NCBI GenBank assembly: GCA_026545225.1
Contig: CM048854.1
Span: 27,200,730 to 27,264,729 of the forward strand
DNA length: 64,000 nucleotides
Reading direction: 5' to 3'
Origin: Cornus controversa
Taxonomy: Eukaryota; Streptophyta; Magnoliopsida; Cornales; Cornaceae
The position numbers and the translations under genes were made by a program. Below, one piece after another: positions 44,857-57,832 of the stretch. A model generated the notes under the pieces. The model was not told where the DNA came from. It did not search any database and worked only from the letters and a program-made list of their open reading frames with translations. Every line of letters starts with the position of its first letter. Position 1 is the stretch's first letter.

Positions 44857-45925
44857 CAGGAACTGCTGGAGCCTTTTGCGACTTAGGTGGTGGTCGCCTA
44901 AGCCCCAACCAATATAAGGTGTCCAAAAAATATTTTTTCCTTATATTATAAAACTTTTTAAAAAATTTTAAATCTACTATTATTAGCTTCTTAATTTTTT
45001 TTCCCTTTTATTATTATACCCCAACTAATTTGGCAATTTTTGAAAAAAAATTCTATCTCTTCTCATTACAACAGTCAAAATGTTGTATTTTAATAATGAA
45101 ATGACTTTCTGCATCAAGGAGCTCCTCCAAACGCCACCTTAATATATAGTAACTCTTAATGCTCTAATGCTCATTACACTTACACTACCCGATAACTTTA
45201 TGAAATTAAAAATTGTAAAAATTGTCATCTCCTATTAATTTTATCTTTTTTTCCCTTACTCCACGCATTTTTGAATTTTTTCCTCCTCTGTCATTGCATC
45301 ATTTATTTTTTTTAGTCTCTCACAAACACTCCAATCTCTATCTCTATCCTCTCTTAGTCTTTCGTATTTTGTTATCCAATCATTACAATCATAAATTTAT
45401 TGGAAGCTTCAAGCTACTAGTTACAAAATAATTGAAGAATTTTTGGAGAATTAGACCAAATTTTTCTAACATTAGGTTTGTTGTTCTTTAGCTTAAATTA
45501 TTATGTAATCATATTATTTTTTGTTTGTAATCATTATTATTTATATTATTGAATATCATAATATATCTACTAGAGAGTATGAATCAGAATGTGAAAAATT
45601 TAAAAAGAAAAGAATAATAGATAAACTAATTCAATTTCAAAAAGGAGCTCTTGATAAATTTGTTAACCCTAATAATCAAACAATAAAAAATTTAGGTGAA
45701 AATTTGACAAAAGAATAATATATTAAATATTAAAATGCCACTTTTATAATTTTCGCAAAACTTGAATACAATAATCTAATTTGTAACTTTGCATCTCAAA
45801 AGCAAGAAGAATAATTTTTAAATAAGAATTATTAATTATCATTTGATATAATTAATATATTAAATATTAAAATGCCACTTTTATAATTTTTGCCTGATGA
45901 CTCAAATTATGTTGAGCCACCCCTA
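44857..45925 (+). mobile_element. hAT deletion derivative, 1069 bp
   Basis: Exact 8-bp target duplication AAACTATG at 44849-44856 and 45926-45933. The left end CAGGAACTGCTGGAGCC and right end (reverse complement) TAGGGGTGGCTCAA are decayed versions of a CAGGGGCGG-type hAT terminus. Contains a transposase N-terminal fragment. A 40-bp direct repeat (TTAAATATTAAAATGCCACT) occurs at about 45722 and 45858, possibly the scar of the internal deletion. Confidence 0.8.
45521..45718 (+). pseudogene. hAT transposase N-terminal fragment
   Basis: 65 codons ending ESECEKFKKKRIIDKLIQFQ, KGALDKFVNPNNQTIKNLGE, then a stop. This resembles the start of TTF-type zinc finger/hAT transposases (a KKKR-x-IDxLIxxQKGALDKF pattern). 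Zinc finger, RNase-H-like core and dimerisation domain are all absent. Confidence 0.55.
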
Positions 45926-46298
45926 AAACTATGTTTGGTATAACACACAATCTATTTTAAGTTCAAAAAGATATTAAAGTCGCTATCTAAGCATTTTCCT
46001 AGTTCAATCTCACCAAAAGTTAAATCAAAAAGCTTAAACAGTCTAACTAGGGATGGCAACGAAGCGGGTATGGCATAGGTTCACCTAAACTCGTCCTCGC
46101 CCCCATTGTTTTTAATAGCCTTTCCATACTTATCACGGGTATGGGACGAGGAGGGAACTCAAATCCCATCCCCGTCCTGTTGAGAGACGAGGCGGGACAC
46201 ATATGTGCCGCGTGAGAAATGCGCACTCAAAAATATCCCAACCCCATGTTCTATCTTACAAGAAATCAAGCCATGAATGATTAAAAGATATTTTTATG

Positions 46299-48510
46299 TG
46301 TCACGCCCCGACTTTCGACTCCAGGAAGCTGAGGTGATTAATGTTATCGAACAACACTTTGAATCACAATCGCTCTTGATATCAAACATCGATACCAATC
46401 TGTCACGCCCCGATTCTGAGTGACTGGAAACTGAGGGTGAACCTATCCATTACCCCCAATGAACCCTCTTAACTCTCAAATACCATGGAATATTAACTTT
46501 ATTCTTGCACATGGATGTGCACAACTTAACCTCAACAAACCTTAATGGACCCCACACCTAGCCACACTTGTATATCCAACTTGTGTCGGTCTGTAATTTT
46601 TTGCACATGCAAAAGTGCATTTTCGCACAATCAAAAATTTCCCTCTACAGAGATCCCGAAACCTATTACACATACTTTAAATCACACATTTGAATCATTA
46701 TGATCTCACAATCCTCATACATTTCTATCAAAATGCATATTTCATTACATACATTCACAATATCCATACACCAACTTCATTGTTTATACATACAAGGTCC
46801 AAACGAATACACAAGTTACTTATAACGTGAATATAACTATAACTCAACATAATCCACATGCCGGCATGGATAGCCAAATATATAGTTCATACATGATATC
46901 TCAAAATATCCCAAAAATGCTCCTATGAGCTCCAAGTGACTAATCAAGTCATTCCCGTCATTCGTGTCTTACCTACAAAATGATTTAGAGAAGTGGGGTG
47001 AGGATACAACTATGCCCAGTAGGAACGTCCCAACCCACCTGGGCATTGACCCGACACTAACCTATATGTCACTACACTACATGGCATACACAATGTTCTC
47101 ATGCAATCAACACAATGTAACTCAAGAATGGAGGCATTTAACTCATATATCATGTTTAACAGTTTACACACATAAGCAACAATATATATATACACCTTCT
47201 TTCAATCATAATCCAATACATATACATGTTTGGTCAACTTCGACGATCATATGACTTTGGACACCTCTCCGACTATACCGTATGATTTAGACAACTCTGA
47301 AGGATCATATGTTGTGGTTGTTTTCACCACTTGAAATACATGATAGGACATCTCCGACTTCCATGCATTTCAAACTTTTGGGCAACACTGTGACTACACA
47401 TAGTGCTCATTAGGCACATATACCACAAAACATGTAATTTCATATTTTTCAATGCATAAACTTGCTATGTAATTTCTAGCATGCATCACCTCATCACATA
47501 TCACATAACCACATATATGTCACAAACCATAGATATCATGCTCATATTCATATAATTCATAACCTAACATATATTATCATACTTACCAATGCACACATTT
47601 GATATATTAATCTATCATGTATTTCAATTCTCACACACCTACACAATCAACACATAACTATGCACAATATTTACATATGCATAAAAATCAATACATGGCA
47701 AGACATGTTCTCATATTACACATAATACATGTATACACTTCATACATTAAGGAAAGAGGGATACACGAAATTTCAGCCCCTCAGCCATCTCCCTCGCATG
47801 CTAACTCAACCGAAAACCTCTCCAAACCGCCTAAAACCCTAGAATCGACAATTAGGAGAAAAAGAACACCCCAACCTCAAATTTGAAGGCTTTCCAAGCC
47901 AACTCCAAGATTTTTATTAGTTTCACCTTACTGAAACTCAAGTTTGTTTGGTTCAAATCGAAGCCCTCACCAAGCTCTACGACTTATCCTTCTTTGACAA
48001 CTCTCGAATCATGCCCTAAGGCTTCCAAAATGAAGTGAGAAGGAAGATGAGGGAGAGAGATGCATAGCTTGGGGATGTACTTTGATTAATGAGGAAAATG
48101 AAATATCTCTGCAACCCAGATATTTAAAGCCCCTTTGATGCAAAATAACCAAAATGCCCCTAGGCCACTTAACGTACCCTCTTGACATCCGTTTTTGATT
48201 TTGAAAGTGGCTACGGTCCCAAAATCGCTTCCTTAACTATTTAAACATTTCATTTAATTTATAACCAAAAACAAACTTTTTCTAAAAAAAAAAATTAAAT
48301 TTTCGGGCCCACCAGACCCGCTTCTCAGGCCCCGTTGACCCGAAAATTTTAACTTTGTCCAAATATTCTGAAAACTTTCAAAAATCTTTAATCAACTTTC
48401 CAAACATGTTTCTCCACTCTTGAAACATCCAAAACATCATTCAAAATGCATTTATGGCAAAAATGATAAAAAAATTCGAAAATCGATCAAATCTCATTTC
48501 GATCTCTACA
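46299..48510 (-). mobile_element. Gypsy LTR remnant (near-solo), minus strand
   Basis: Exact target duplication TTATG at 46294-46298 and 48511-48515. A full 2.1-kb LTR (46401-48510) is followed, on the minus strand, by TTGGTATCGATG (a mutated primer site), about 90 bp of interior and a short second LTR end (GGGGCGTGACA). Same family as the gypsy element at 8016-12677: the GTGCCTAATGAGCA and AGTCGGAG.TGTCC blocks are shared. Confidence 0.82.
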
Positions 48511-48544
48511 TTATGCAACAATCAGTTTCATTGTGATGACTTTG

Positions 48545-48598
48545 GCCGATATGTTAGAAAATAAGACATATGTGAGGTTAGGTTAAAAACTGTAAACA

Positions 48599-48634
<36 letters not shown>

Positions 48635-49030
48635 GTATATATATAAGGTAGAGATATTATATATGTAAATATGTTTATATATGCTAGAGAATAAGAAATA
48701 TGTTAGGTTAGATTAGAAAATGTAATCATATATATATTTAAGGTAGGATATTATAAATGTAAATATGTTTATATATGCTAGAGAATAAGGTTAGAAAATG
48801 TAATCATATAAATATTTAAGGTAGGATATTATATATGTAAATATGCTTATATCTATTAGAGAAAAAGAGATATTTTAGGTTAGGTTAAAAAATGTAACTA
48901 TATATATATATTTAAGGTAGGATATTATATATGTAAATATGTTTATATATGTTAGAGAATAAGAGATATGTTAGGTTAGAGTGTAAATATTTAAGGTAAA
49001 GATATTATATATATAAAATATGTTTATATA
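48545..49030. repeat. AT-rich minisatellite, about 90-125 bp period
   Basis: Five imperfect units sharing TTAAGGTAGGATATTATA, GTAAATATGTTTATATATG and AGAATAAGAGATATGTTAGG, with an AT microsatellite in the first unit (48600-48640). Confidence 0.8.
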
Positions 49031-49333
49031 TATAACAATTAGGCTAGAAAGGGTGGGGCGAATTTGTAACAAATCCTGAATTTGTCCCGAACTCGTGGTA
49101 GGTTCTAGTTTCCTTCCTTATACCTGTCCCTAAAAAACAAAAAGGGTTCCATACCCGTCCATTAAAGGCCGAACGGGGCGGGCAAAATTGTCATTCGTAA
49201 GTCTAATCCTATCCACACCGGCCTCTCCTACTATTTGAGGATGGGGGATGTAATACCATTGGGCTACAAATGCTCTTTGGTTTAAATTTAGTAATTATAA
49301 ACTATTATTACTATAATTATTCTGATGAGAAGT

Positions 49334-49339
<6 letters not shown>

Positions 49340-49364
<25 letters not shown>

Positions 49365-49815
49365 ATGATGAACTTTTGCTTATTTTATTATTTTATTTTA
49401 TATAAAAAAAGCGTCTAATTTGTATCATGAACCACAAGATTGGGTTAGTTGCTCAATTTTAGCTTGCAAAGCAGTTTTTTTGGGTCCCTAAAAATTGAAA
49501 ATTAGATGGCAGGGATTCCTATACGAATTTATCGAACAAACATATTTTTTTAATACTTAAAAATTTCATTAAAATCAAAGCCTATAATTTAGTGGAATTT
49601 TCTCACCTTTCAAAGTAAAGTGGATGGTCGAGAATTCAAGTTCTCATAGAGACAAATGAGTGTGTGTGCTATTTGATTTGATCTGTAGTATATATACAAG
49701 TTACTACTTTAGAATTATATTTGATGAGAATTGAATTACAAAATATAACATGAAAATTTAATTGCAAGAAATCAATACTCTTAATATTCAAACTCACATT
49801 CTTATGCTTGACAAT
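49340..49815. repeat. Duplicated block, copy 1 (order X-Z-Y)
   Basis: X = 49362-49527 (ACCACAAGATTGGG, TTAGATGGCAGGGATTC), Z = about 49556-49660, Y = 49690-49815 (AAGTTACTACTTTAGAATTA). The same three pieces occur at 59.5-60.4 kb in the order Y-X-Z. Non-coding. Confidence 0.6.
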
Positions 49816-50851
49816 TCTAGCTTTTGTCATTGTACCAAGTAATGAACCTCGTGTGTGTATGGACACCAAATAAACATATTCACATTCTAAGTCTGAAATA
49901 AGAATAGAAAGAAGAATAAAGAACATGTACACACATATACATTATAGATATAATATTCAAAGGAAAGATAGAGATAGTCTGGAAATCTTCCTCTTTCTTC
50001 TTTTTACATTTTTTTAAGGACATGACGGAAAGGATGTGAGAAATCTTTCATTGATGGAGCCATGTCTGAAAGCAGAGGAAAAAACTAGAGATTATATGAG
50101 TTGAGAGATTACTAACCCCGTAATACATACTGAAAACTTATGTTTCTAAGAAGGGTGTAGTCAATTAGAATTTTAAATGATTTTAAAAGACTTTAAAAGT
50201 AAGTATAAATCTCACATTAACATTCCTATTTACATGTCATTGTTTCTACATGCCAATTTATATATTAATAACCTACTTTATGTACATCAATGTTTCTACA
50301 TGACACCACATTGCATCAAGATTCTCTTTGTGAAATTGATGTTATGGTCCATGTGAACTTATCTGTCCATAACTAATTTTCTTCTTAACAACATAGAGAT
50401 TCTGAAGTTGATGTTATGGTCTATACGACCCTCCCCTTTTATATGTATAAGTGATGATAGAACTTAGGTTTCCATATGTAAATCGTACATGGAGAATAAT
50501 ATATCATGTTAAGATCCATGGAGGTAGAAAACTTACCATTCAAAGGTCTAATTTCATTTATATTAATATGTCATAATTACACAAACTTTCTCTGTGTTTT
50601 TAAAAATTACTCTACCTTCCATGTTAGTTAGTAGGGTGAGCATAGTTTGGTTTGGTTTGGATTAGACATTAAACCTAATTCAAATTGTGGTTTACGAATT
50701 TTAAAAAAAAAAAGTCAATCTGAACCATGAGCTATGTTAATCTGAACCAAATCAATCAGTAAAAAAATAGATTAGTTTAATGGATTGGACTTCTCTTACT
50801 TGTCTAATAATGTTTACAATTTAACCATAGCCACCCAAAGTAAACATGAAA
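49816..50851. other. Intergenic, no gene seen
   Basis: No ORF or RNA supported. At 50640-50790 TTTGGTTTGGTTTGG and a mirrored AACCAAATC suggest a worn MITE. Confidence 0.4.
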
Positions 50852-53484
50852 TGTCACGCCCCGAAATTCAGACCGCATGGACTCCACCAGTCCGAGCCCA
50901 AACTCCGGGTAGTGAGGTGTCATAACTGCTTGATCATCACTTCACGACCCGAGCAACCATGGCAAACTACTACCAACATCACCCTTGGTGCATACTCGGC
51001 CCATCGAGTCATCACATACAGCAGAAGTCTTTACATCATTGATATTTTCACCATTTACCGGTTACGACATAAAGATCAGCAATCTATAATAAAATCTCAA
51101 AAATCAGGGGAAACATTTATAAAACCATTACCATTATGTTTACAAGCATGCAAACTCAATACAAGTCTACTATAGGTACTCTTTAATGACATCTTGCATA
51201 TACAAGTCATTTCCTGTTATCTAGTTCCTGCAATATTTCACATAATTGAAACCATCATTTCGCACAATCAAAGTGCTGGTTTTGCACAATTGAAATAAAG
51301 GTTTCGCATGATCGAAACATCTCGCATGATCGAAATAGTATCGAAGTTCTATCGAAAGTTTTCAACATTCGGGATCTCACACCTACAATTTTTCGCACAA
51401 TCGAAGCTAAGGTTTCGCACGATCGAAGATTTTGATCATACGAAACAAGGGTTTCGCATAATCAAAATCCTCTCCTACAGAATTTCTTGCAGCTCAACAC
51501 TTTGGTCATTTTCGATCCCAAGTCTCTCCTTAACACATATACGCATCATATATTACATATACATTAACGTAATCATTCTTACAAGCTTATACATGTGGAA
51601 ATGAACATAAACGAATGGTTCATCATTTAAACATCGAGCATTCTCCTATACTCAATACCGTGCTTACAATGTATGAAATCATAAGTCATGAAAAATAAAT
51701 GCTAAAATCTATGTTTAAAAGTAAACAATCGTAAAGCATAAGAACGCACATTCTCGAAACATAAATGGTTTTTACATATTTTTCACATACATATAGTCCA
51801 CAATACGGACATACATTCAAATAAAGCAAATTAAGTATTTAAATAAAATCGATACCGCTCCATGCCAAATCTACCATTGGAGAGACTCTACCACTTCTTT
51901 TTCATTTTCTGAAAAATAGTTAATTCTCATAGATGAACAACCACACACTCAGTAGGAATGTCTAAAACACAATTCCATAAATTTTGTTAATACCACATAA
52001 ATATACATTTGTATTTAAACATGTTAAGCAAATATCATTATAGCACAATCATATCATAGGCAACTTACAATGCAACATGATATACACAACTCCCTCGTGC
52101 TCACCACACATCCATTGGACTCCACTACCCAGGATCATCCAATACCATCTAACTAAGTTTCCTTAACCGTTTTACCTCGTCATAGGACTCTATTTTAGGG
52201 AGTATTCCATTCCATTCTAACCAGAGCTCCCTTACTGGATCACTCCATTGGGTTCCTTTACCGAATTTTTTCATGAGGGTTCCCTTTATCGGATACCTCG
52301 TTACTCCTTAAGAGGACTTGACCACTCAATTGAGCTCACCACCATCACCATATGCTTACCAAAGAATGAAGATGGAATTACATATGCTCATGGCAATCTA
52401 TACATATGTAATTGAAAAGCAATATAGCATTTAATGATCATGCTTGCACAATTTTTTCAATTAAACACCACATGCAATCACATTGTACATGTAACACATT
52501 TCTCATATTTCATATAATTCATATATTGACAATTAAATTATGTTTTTCACTTAAACATGTTTCCAAGGAAATTTATCAAACACATAACTGTCACCTTCAC
52601 ACATATACATGAATAGCCATAATTATTTCACCTTTCAAATTCAACATGCTTACAAAATCATCTAAAGCATTTATAAGCATACAATTACATCAATTACCAT
52701 TACTAACTCATTACATAGCATAATCTAACATGCTTTAGAATTTAAAAGCATCTAATTATACCCACATAGTCAGTTGGTTGCCAAGACAACCAATATACTC
52801 ACAAAAACTTCAGATTCTATGGGTTAGGCATTCCTACCTCAATTTGGAAGAGCTTTCAAATGAATTTCTCCCAATCCTCTCAAAAAACTAACTTTCTCCG
52901 AAATTAATTTCGTATCGATCAAACTCGAGTCCTCAATGCGTAGACTACTTCTCTCTTCTTCGATGAACTCCAACTATGGACATAAGTCCCTCAAAATCAA
53001 TGCAGAAAGAAAGAAGATGAAGTTGATTACACATATATATATATATACTCCTCACATCTAATTTCAAATTAGAGTAATAGTTAGACATTCTCTCTTACTA
53101 TTTATAGAAAATGACCTACACTTATTTACAAGTATGCCACTACCTTTTCACTAAACTTTTCTGACCTCAATTTTTAAGTTCTGTGACTCTGATTGACACG
53201 AAATCTATTCCGCATGGTGTAAAATATTTTATCTAAGATACCCTCAAATTTGGAGTCATTTTGACACTTTCAGATTTTCTAGGTCCATGGGGCCTACGCC
53301 CATGGGTCAACTGGAACCAAAATAGTTAACTTTTGTCAAATGCTCCGAAAACTTTCTCAAACCTTAAATAAGTTCTCTAAACATTTATTTTAAATTTAAA
53401 ACACATATATAATCATTTAAAGTATTAATATGACAATAAATGAAAATAAAAGAAAATCGGCCAAAAATGGTTACGGTTCTTATA
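50852..53484 (-). mobile_element. Solo gypsy LTR, 2.6 kb, minus strand
   Basis: Starts TGTCACGCCCCGAAATTC and ends TTCTTATA; target duplication TGAAA is exact at 50847-50851 and 53485-53489. The right part aligns with 48300-48510 (GAAAATCG...C, ATTTT.CTTTTGTC-type blocks). Repeated TCGCA..ATCGAA words occur at 51260-51470. No internal region, consistent with LTR-LTR recombination. Confidence 0.75.
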
Positions 53485-53489
53485 TGAAA

Positions 53490-54047
53490 ACTCAAAAGCC
53501 AAACAACAACAAAAAAAATACAAGAAATATGTTGTAGCCCAAAATGAATAGGAATATATAGCCAAATTATATATAGATTTGTGAGTAAGAATGCATGGAT
53601 AGTTGCATAGGCTATTTGATTACTCTCTTTGGGAACAAATTGATCAGCAGAAGCTTTCTGGTATGATAACTCGAATATGTTCAATTACCACAACTCTGCT
53701 ACTGTCATCACCTTCTATACTGATACACTGAAATCTATGTTAAGCAACAAATAACAGAGAATAATTTAATGAGAAAGCCTTTGCAATTGCTGCATCAGCA
53801 ATATGAGGGAAGAAAAAGGTTGCAGCCACATAATCACATATCTATTCATGTTTCTAACCACAAAGCTTACTACATCTTTGCCTTGATTAGTGGATATAAA
53901 ACACTCCAACAACTTAACCAATAAGTAGATAACTCAAAGGGACATAACACTTGTATCTCAGTATTCGTTGTAAATCATTACCAATTATGAGTGTCAATAA
54001 AGCTACAAATTAATAATAGGCTAATAAATGAATGCAATAATAATGAT
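53490..54047. other. Intergenic, no gene seen
   Basis: The minus-strand ORF at 53385-53684 crosses the solo-LTR boundary and matches nothing recognised. Confidence 0.4.
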
Positions 54048-56400
54048 GTTGACCTCAAGATTTCAACCCAAGGTTATTTGAATAATTTTGATGATTACAA
54101 TCTATTGAAGTGTAGATTTAATAAGTTTACTTGATTGTGCATTTTACAAGGTATCAAATTATCTCAAGTATCTTAAAGGTGTTGGACTTTAAAGGAATTA
54201 AAATAAGATATATGAAGCCATAGGATCATAATGTTTAAAGGTTAATAATCAAGATCAATGGCGAAGTTGAAGAAAATTCAAGCCACACGATAAAGGAACC
54301 CAAGAGTTTAAAGATTTGAATATCAAAATACTTGGGTAGGCTAGTATTGGGTGAGTGCTAGATTTAATGTAAAGTTCTTTTTGAAGTAACTTCTTTTAAA
54401 AGCTCATCTATTAACCTAGTGGACCTCAAGACCAATACATATCATTCATATGATATCATGACTCATTGGGCACTTAGAATTAGGTCATGAACTTCATTGA
54501 ATCATCTTGAAGGCCTTTGTTGAGATTAAATTAATTTAAGCTTATATTTAACTTTGAAAGAACTCAATTCTTGAGTAAACAAATTTTAGAACATACACTT
54601 GAATTAGGATATATTATTTAGGGTTCTTAAATACATTAACTTAGGCTTTGAACTCAGATTAACTCACTTTATAAAGTCTTGTCATGCAAAATTATTATTT
54701 CGGAGACCTAGCACAGAAATTTGACTAAGTGTTGGATTCAAGAGAAAAAAACGTAAATATGAACTTTTCAATAAATCTTGACATAAAAAAGTGGTAATTG
54801 TACTCCATGATTTATCATAATCATATGAATTTTCTCAGCTCCAAATTACTTGATTTGGTCATTCATATTATATGATGAATTTTTATGTCAAAGCTGTGAA
54901 AATTTGTTTTGTACTAAAACTGAAAAATCAGATTTTTCACTTGAAATTTGATTTTGAAACTATTTTTATTGAATTCAAATGGGGGGTATTTTGCCTATTT
55001 ATATTGAATAACTTAAAATAAATCGAAATATAAAAGTCTATAAGAGATTTATTTATTTTTAATGTAAATAAATAAGTAGTGTGCAGTGTGCTGATGTACT
55101 GTGCATGAGAAAATGGCTGAGTATGTGAACAATTTTAAACTAGGAACTTTCAGTCGCCTGATGGATCCCATCAGCTGGCTGGTAGAAGCTGGAATTGAAT
55201 CCAGTAAGTTGTGCAAAACTTGAGTTGCTAAAATATTATTTTAGCCGACTGAAACATTGTCATTAGTCAGCAGATGAAATCATCAGCTTGCTGGTAGGAG
55301 CTAGAATTGAATCCACTAGGTTGTACAAAATTAGAACTGTTGAAACATCGATTCAGCCGATCGAAAAGTAGCTTCAACTGGCTAAAACAATGTCATCAAT
55401 TGGCCGATACTGTCAAATTTTGAATCTAATGGCTAGTTTCTGCATTAAATGCTTCCTAACCACTTCCAAATGGCCAAACTTTATTTTTGGGCTATATATA
55501 CAACTTGTATATGTATTATACAAGTGAGAGGGACTACCATAACCTCCCATGATCATATATTGTTGGTAGATACTACATTATAACTTAAATCTTCATATCA
55601 TTTATCTATTGGTAGTCACCACTATTGAGCCAAACATTTGCATATCATTCATAGTAGCAAAATTCTAGTGAAGAGCTTTCAATTGAGTATTTCATTGCCA
55701 ACTCTAAGTATGTGAGCTATCATTTGTGTGTAACCATTGAGCGATATTTTCTATTGAACTTTGATTTGTATATCCATATTTGAGAGATATTATTGTTATG
55801 CTATAAATTCTTATCTACCTTTGAAAGGAAGATCAAGTGGTGCACTTGACAATGAAGGCCAAATGGTTGGTTTGGTATATAAGTCTTGGTGAGGTTTTCA
55901 TTGAGCAAGGAAGCCCAAGTCATGATCTTAACAAAGAATTCTTGGTGAGGTGTTCACCGGAGCAAAGAAGCCCAAATGGTTCACTTGGTAATTATAACGG
56001 TTTGCTTTCCACACTTAAGAGAAGTCACATAGTGGAATCCTCAAGTGGTGCTTTTGAGGCATGGACGTAGGCGAGAAGTACCGAACCATGTAAAAATCAA
56101 GGTGTTATTTGGTTTTCATTTCTCTAATACTTAACTCATTTACTTAATAGCATTACACATGTTTAATTTCATTATACTTTATATATGAATGTCATGAGTT
56201 TATATGTTTTAATTCATATGAGGGGGATGAGATGAATGCTTGGAGTATGTTGATTGATTGAGTATTTATTTGATTATCTACTTGCCAATCAAGTTGCATC
56301 CTATGTAGTTGATAGAATGTGTAATCAATATTTTCACATATTACAAATATGTGTACAAATATTATGAGACTTATTTCTTGACAAATATACATTCAAAGAA
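54048..56400 (+). mobile_element. copia-type LTR (probably solo or fragment)
   Basis: Contains a TATA box (GCTATATATACAAC, 55491-55504), a leader-like region with repeats of TTGGTGAGG...GAAGCCCAA (55885 and 55941), and the copia U5 phrase GCATGGACGTAGGCGAG followed by GAACCATGTAAAAATC (56060-56098). Two imperfect repeats around 55150-55380 share AGCTGGAATTGAATCCA. No target duplication found, so boundaries are approximate. Confidence 0.5.
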
Positions 56401-56511
56401 TGATGAGATTAGTGGATTGATTTGTTAAATTAAATACATTGTTATTGCACAATAAACATGCATTGAACATATGAATCTTCCTTAATCACGTATGTATGCT
56501 TGAGCGTTTAA

Positions 56512-57832
56512 TGTAACGGTCTGCTCCACCTAATGGTATGATATTATCCACTTTGAGCCTAAGCCCGTACGATTTTGTTCTTAGATTTTACCCCCAAAAG
56601 GCCTCATACCATTTGTAGAGAACACACTATATATAAGCACATCCCTTTCTCCACACCCAGGAGATGTGAGATTGAGCACCCTGTACCCTGCCAGTATGGT
56701 AGCTCTCCTAGTGTCTCTCGAACCCGCTCACATCCCACTCGGCCACAAGGGTCACCACAATCCATCCACTAGGAGGCCCGACATCCCCATTGACACACTT
56801 TCAACTGGGTCCGACTCTGATACCATCTATAATGGCCTGTTCTACCATATGGTATGATATTGTTCGCTTTGGATCTAAGTTCACATGATTTTGCTCTTAG
56901 GTTTTACATCAAAATACCTCATACCCTTTAGAGAGAACACACTATATATAAACACATCTCTTTCTCCACACCCAGGTGATGTGGGATTGAGCACCCTATA
57001 ACCTGCCAGTATTGTAGCTCGCCTAGTGTCTCTCGTACGCGCTCATAAGGGTCACCACAATCCACCCCCTTAGGAGACTTAACGTCCCCAACGTCACACT
57101 TCCGGCTGGGTCCAGCTCTGATACCATTTGTAACGGCTCACTCCACCCGCTAGTATGATATTATCCGTTTTGGGCCTAAGCCTGCACGATTTTGCTCCTT
57201 GATTTTACCACAAAAGGCCTCATACTATTTGGAGAAAACACACTACATATAATCACATCCCCTTTTCTATACCCACGTGATGTGGGATTAAGCAACTTGT
57301 TGCCTGCCAGTGTGGTAGCTCGCCTAGTCTCTCTCGCACCCGCTCACATCACACCCGCCCATAAGGGTCACCAAAATCTACCCCCTAAGAGGCTTGACAT
57401 CCTCTTCGGCACACTTCCGGCTAGGTCTAGCTCTGATACCATTTGTAACAGTCTGCTCCACCTAATGGTATGATATTGTTCACTTTAGGCTTAAGCCTGC
57501 ACAGTTTTGTTCTTGGGTTTTATCCCAAAAGGTCTCATACCATTTGGAGATAACACACTACATATAAGCACATCTCCTTCTCCATACCCAAGCGATGTAA
57601 GATTGAGTGCTCTATAGCCTGCCAATGTTGTAGCTCACCTAGTGTCTCTCGCACCCACCCACATTATACTCGCCCATCCCTAGGAGGTTGACGTCCCCGT
57701 CGGCACACTTTCGGCTGGGTCTAACTCTGATACCATTTGTAACGGCCCGCTCCATCTAATGGTATGATACTATCTATTTTGGGTCTAAGCCAGCACGATT
57801 TTGCTCTTAGGTTTTACCCCAAAATGCCTTAT
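56512..57832 (-). mobile_element. Tandem TRIM array, four units plus a partial fifth
   Basis: Units begin near 56512, 56827, 57129, 57444 and 57738 (spacing 294-315 bp). Each LTR-like segment starts TGTAACGG on the plus strand and is preceded by CTCTGATACCATTTG, whose reverse complement contains TGGTATCAGAG, a primer site for initiator tRNA-Met. So each unit is an LTR plus a short interior of a minus-strand TRIM. Each LTR has ACACACTA.ATATAA. The pattern is LTR-interior-LTR-interior and so on. Non-coding. Confidence 0.82.

Larger units (their letters stand above)
46048..49199. mobile_element. hAT-like MITE split by a gypsy LTR remnant
   Basis: Flanks AGTCTAAC (46040-46047) and AGTCTAAT (49200-49207) form an 8-bp duplication with one mismatch. 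Ends TAGGGATGGCAACG and (reverse complement) TACGAATGACAATT are an imperfect inverted repeat. GC-rich sub-terminal parts (ATGGGACGAGGAGGG, GAACGGGGCGGGC) contrast with an AT-rich minisatellite core. The gypsy insertion occupies 46299-48510. Confidence 0.7.

Noticed and set aside
55837-56070. 77-codon plus-strand ORF
   Set aside because: Falls between the TATA box and U5 phrase of a copia-type LTR; repeats inside it explain the apparent open frame.
56512-57832. CRISPR-like regular repeats
   Set aside because: Repeat units are about 300 bp, in a plant nuclear context, and carry LTR and primer-site signatures of a TRIM.
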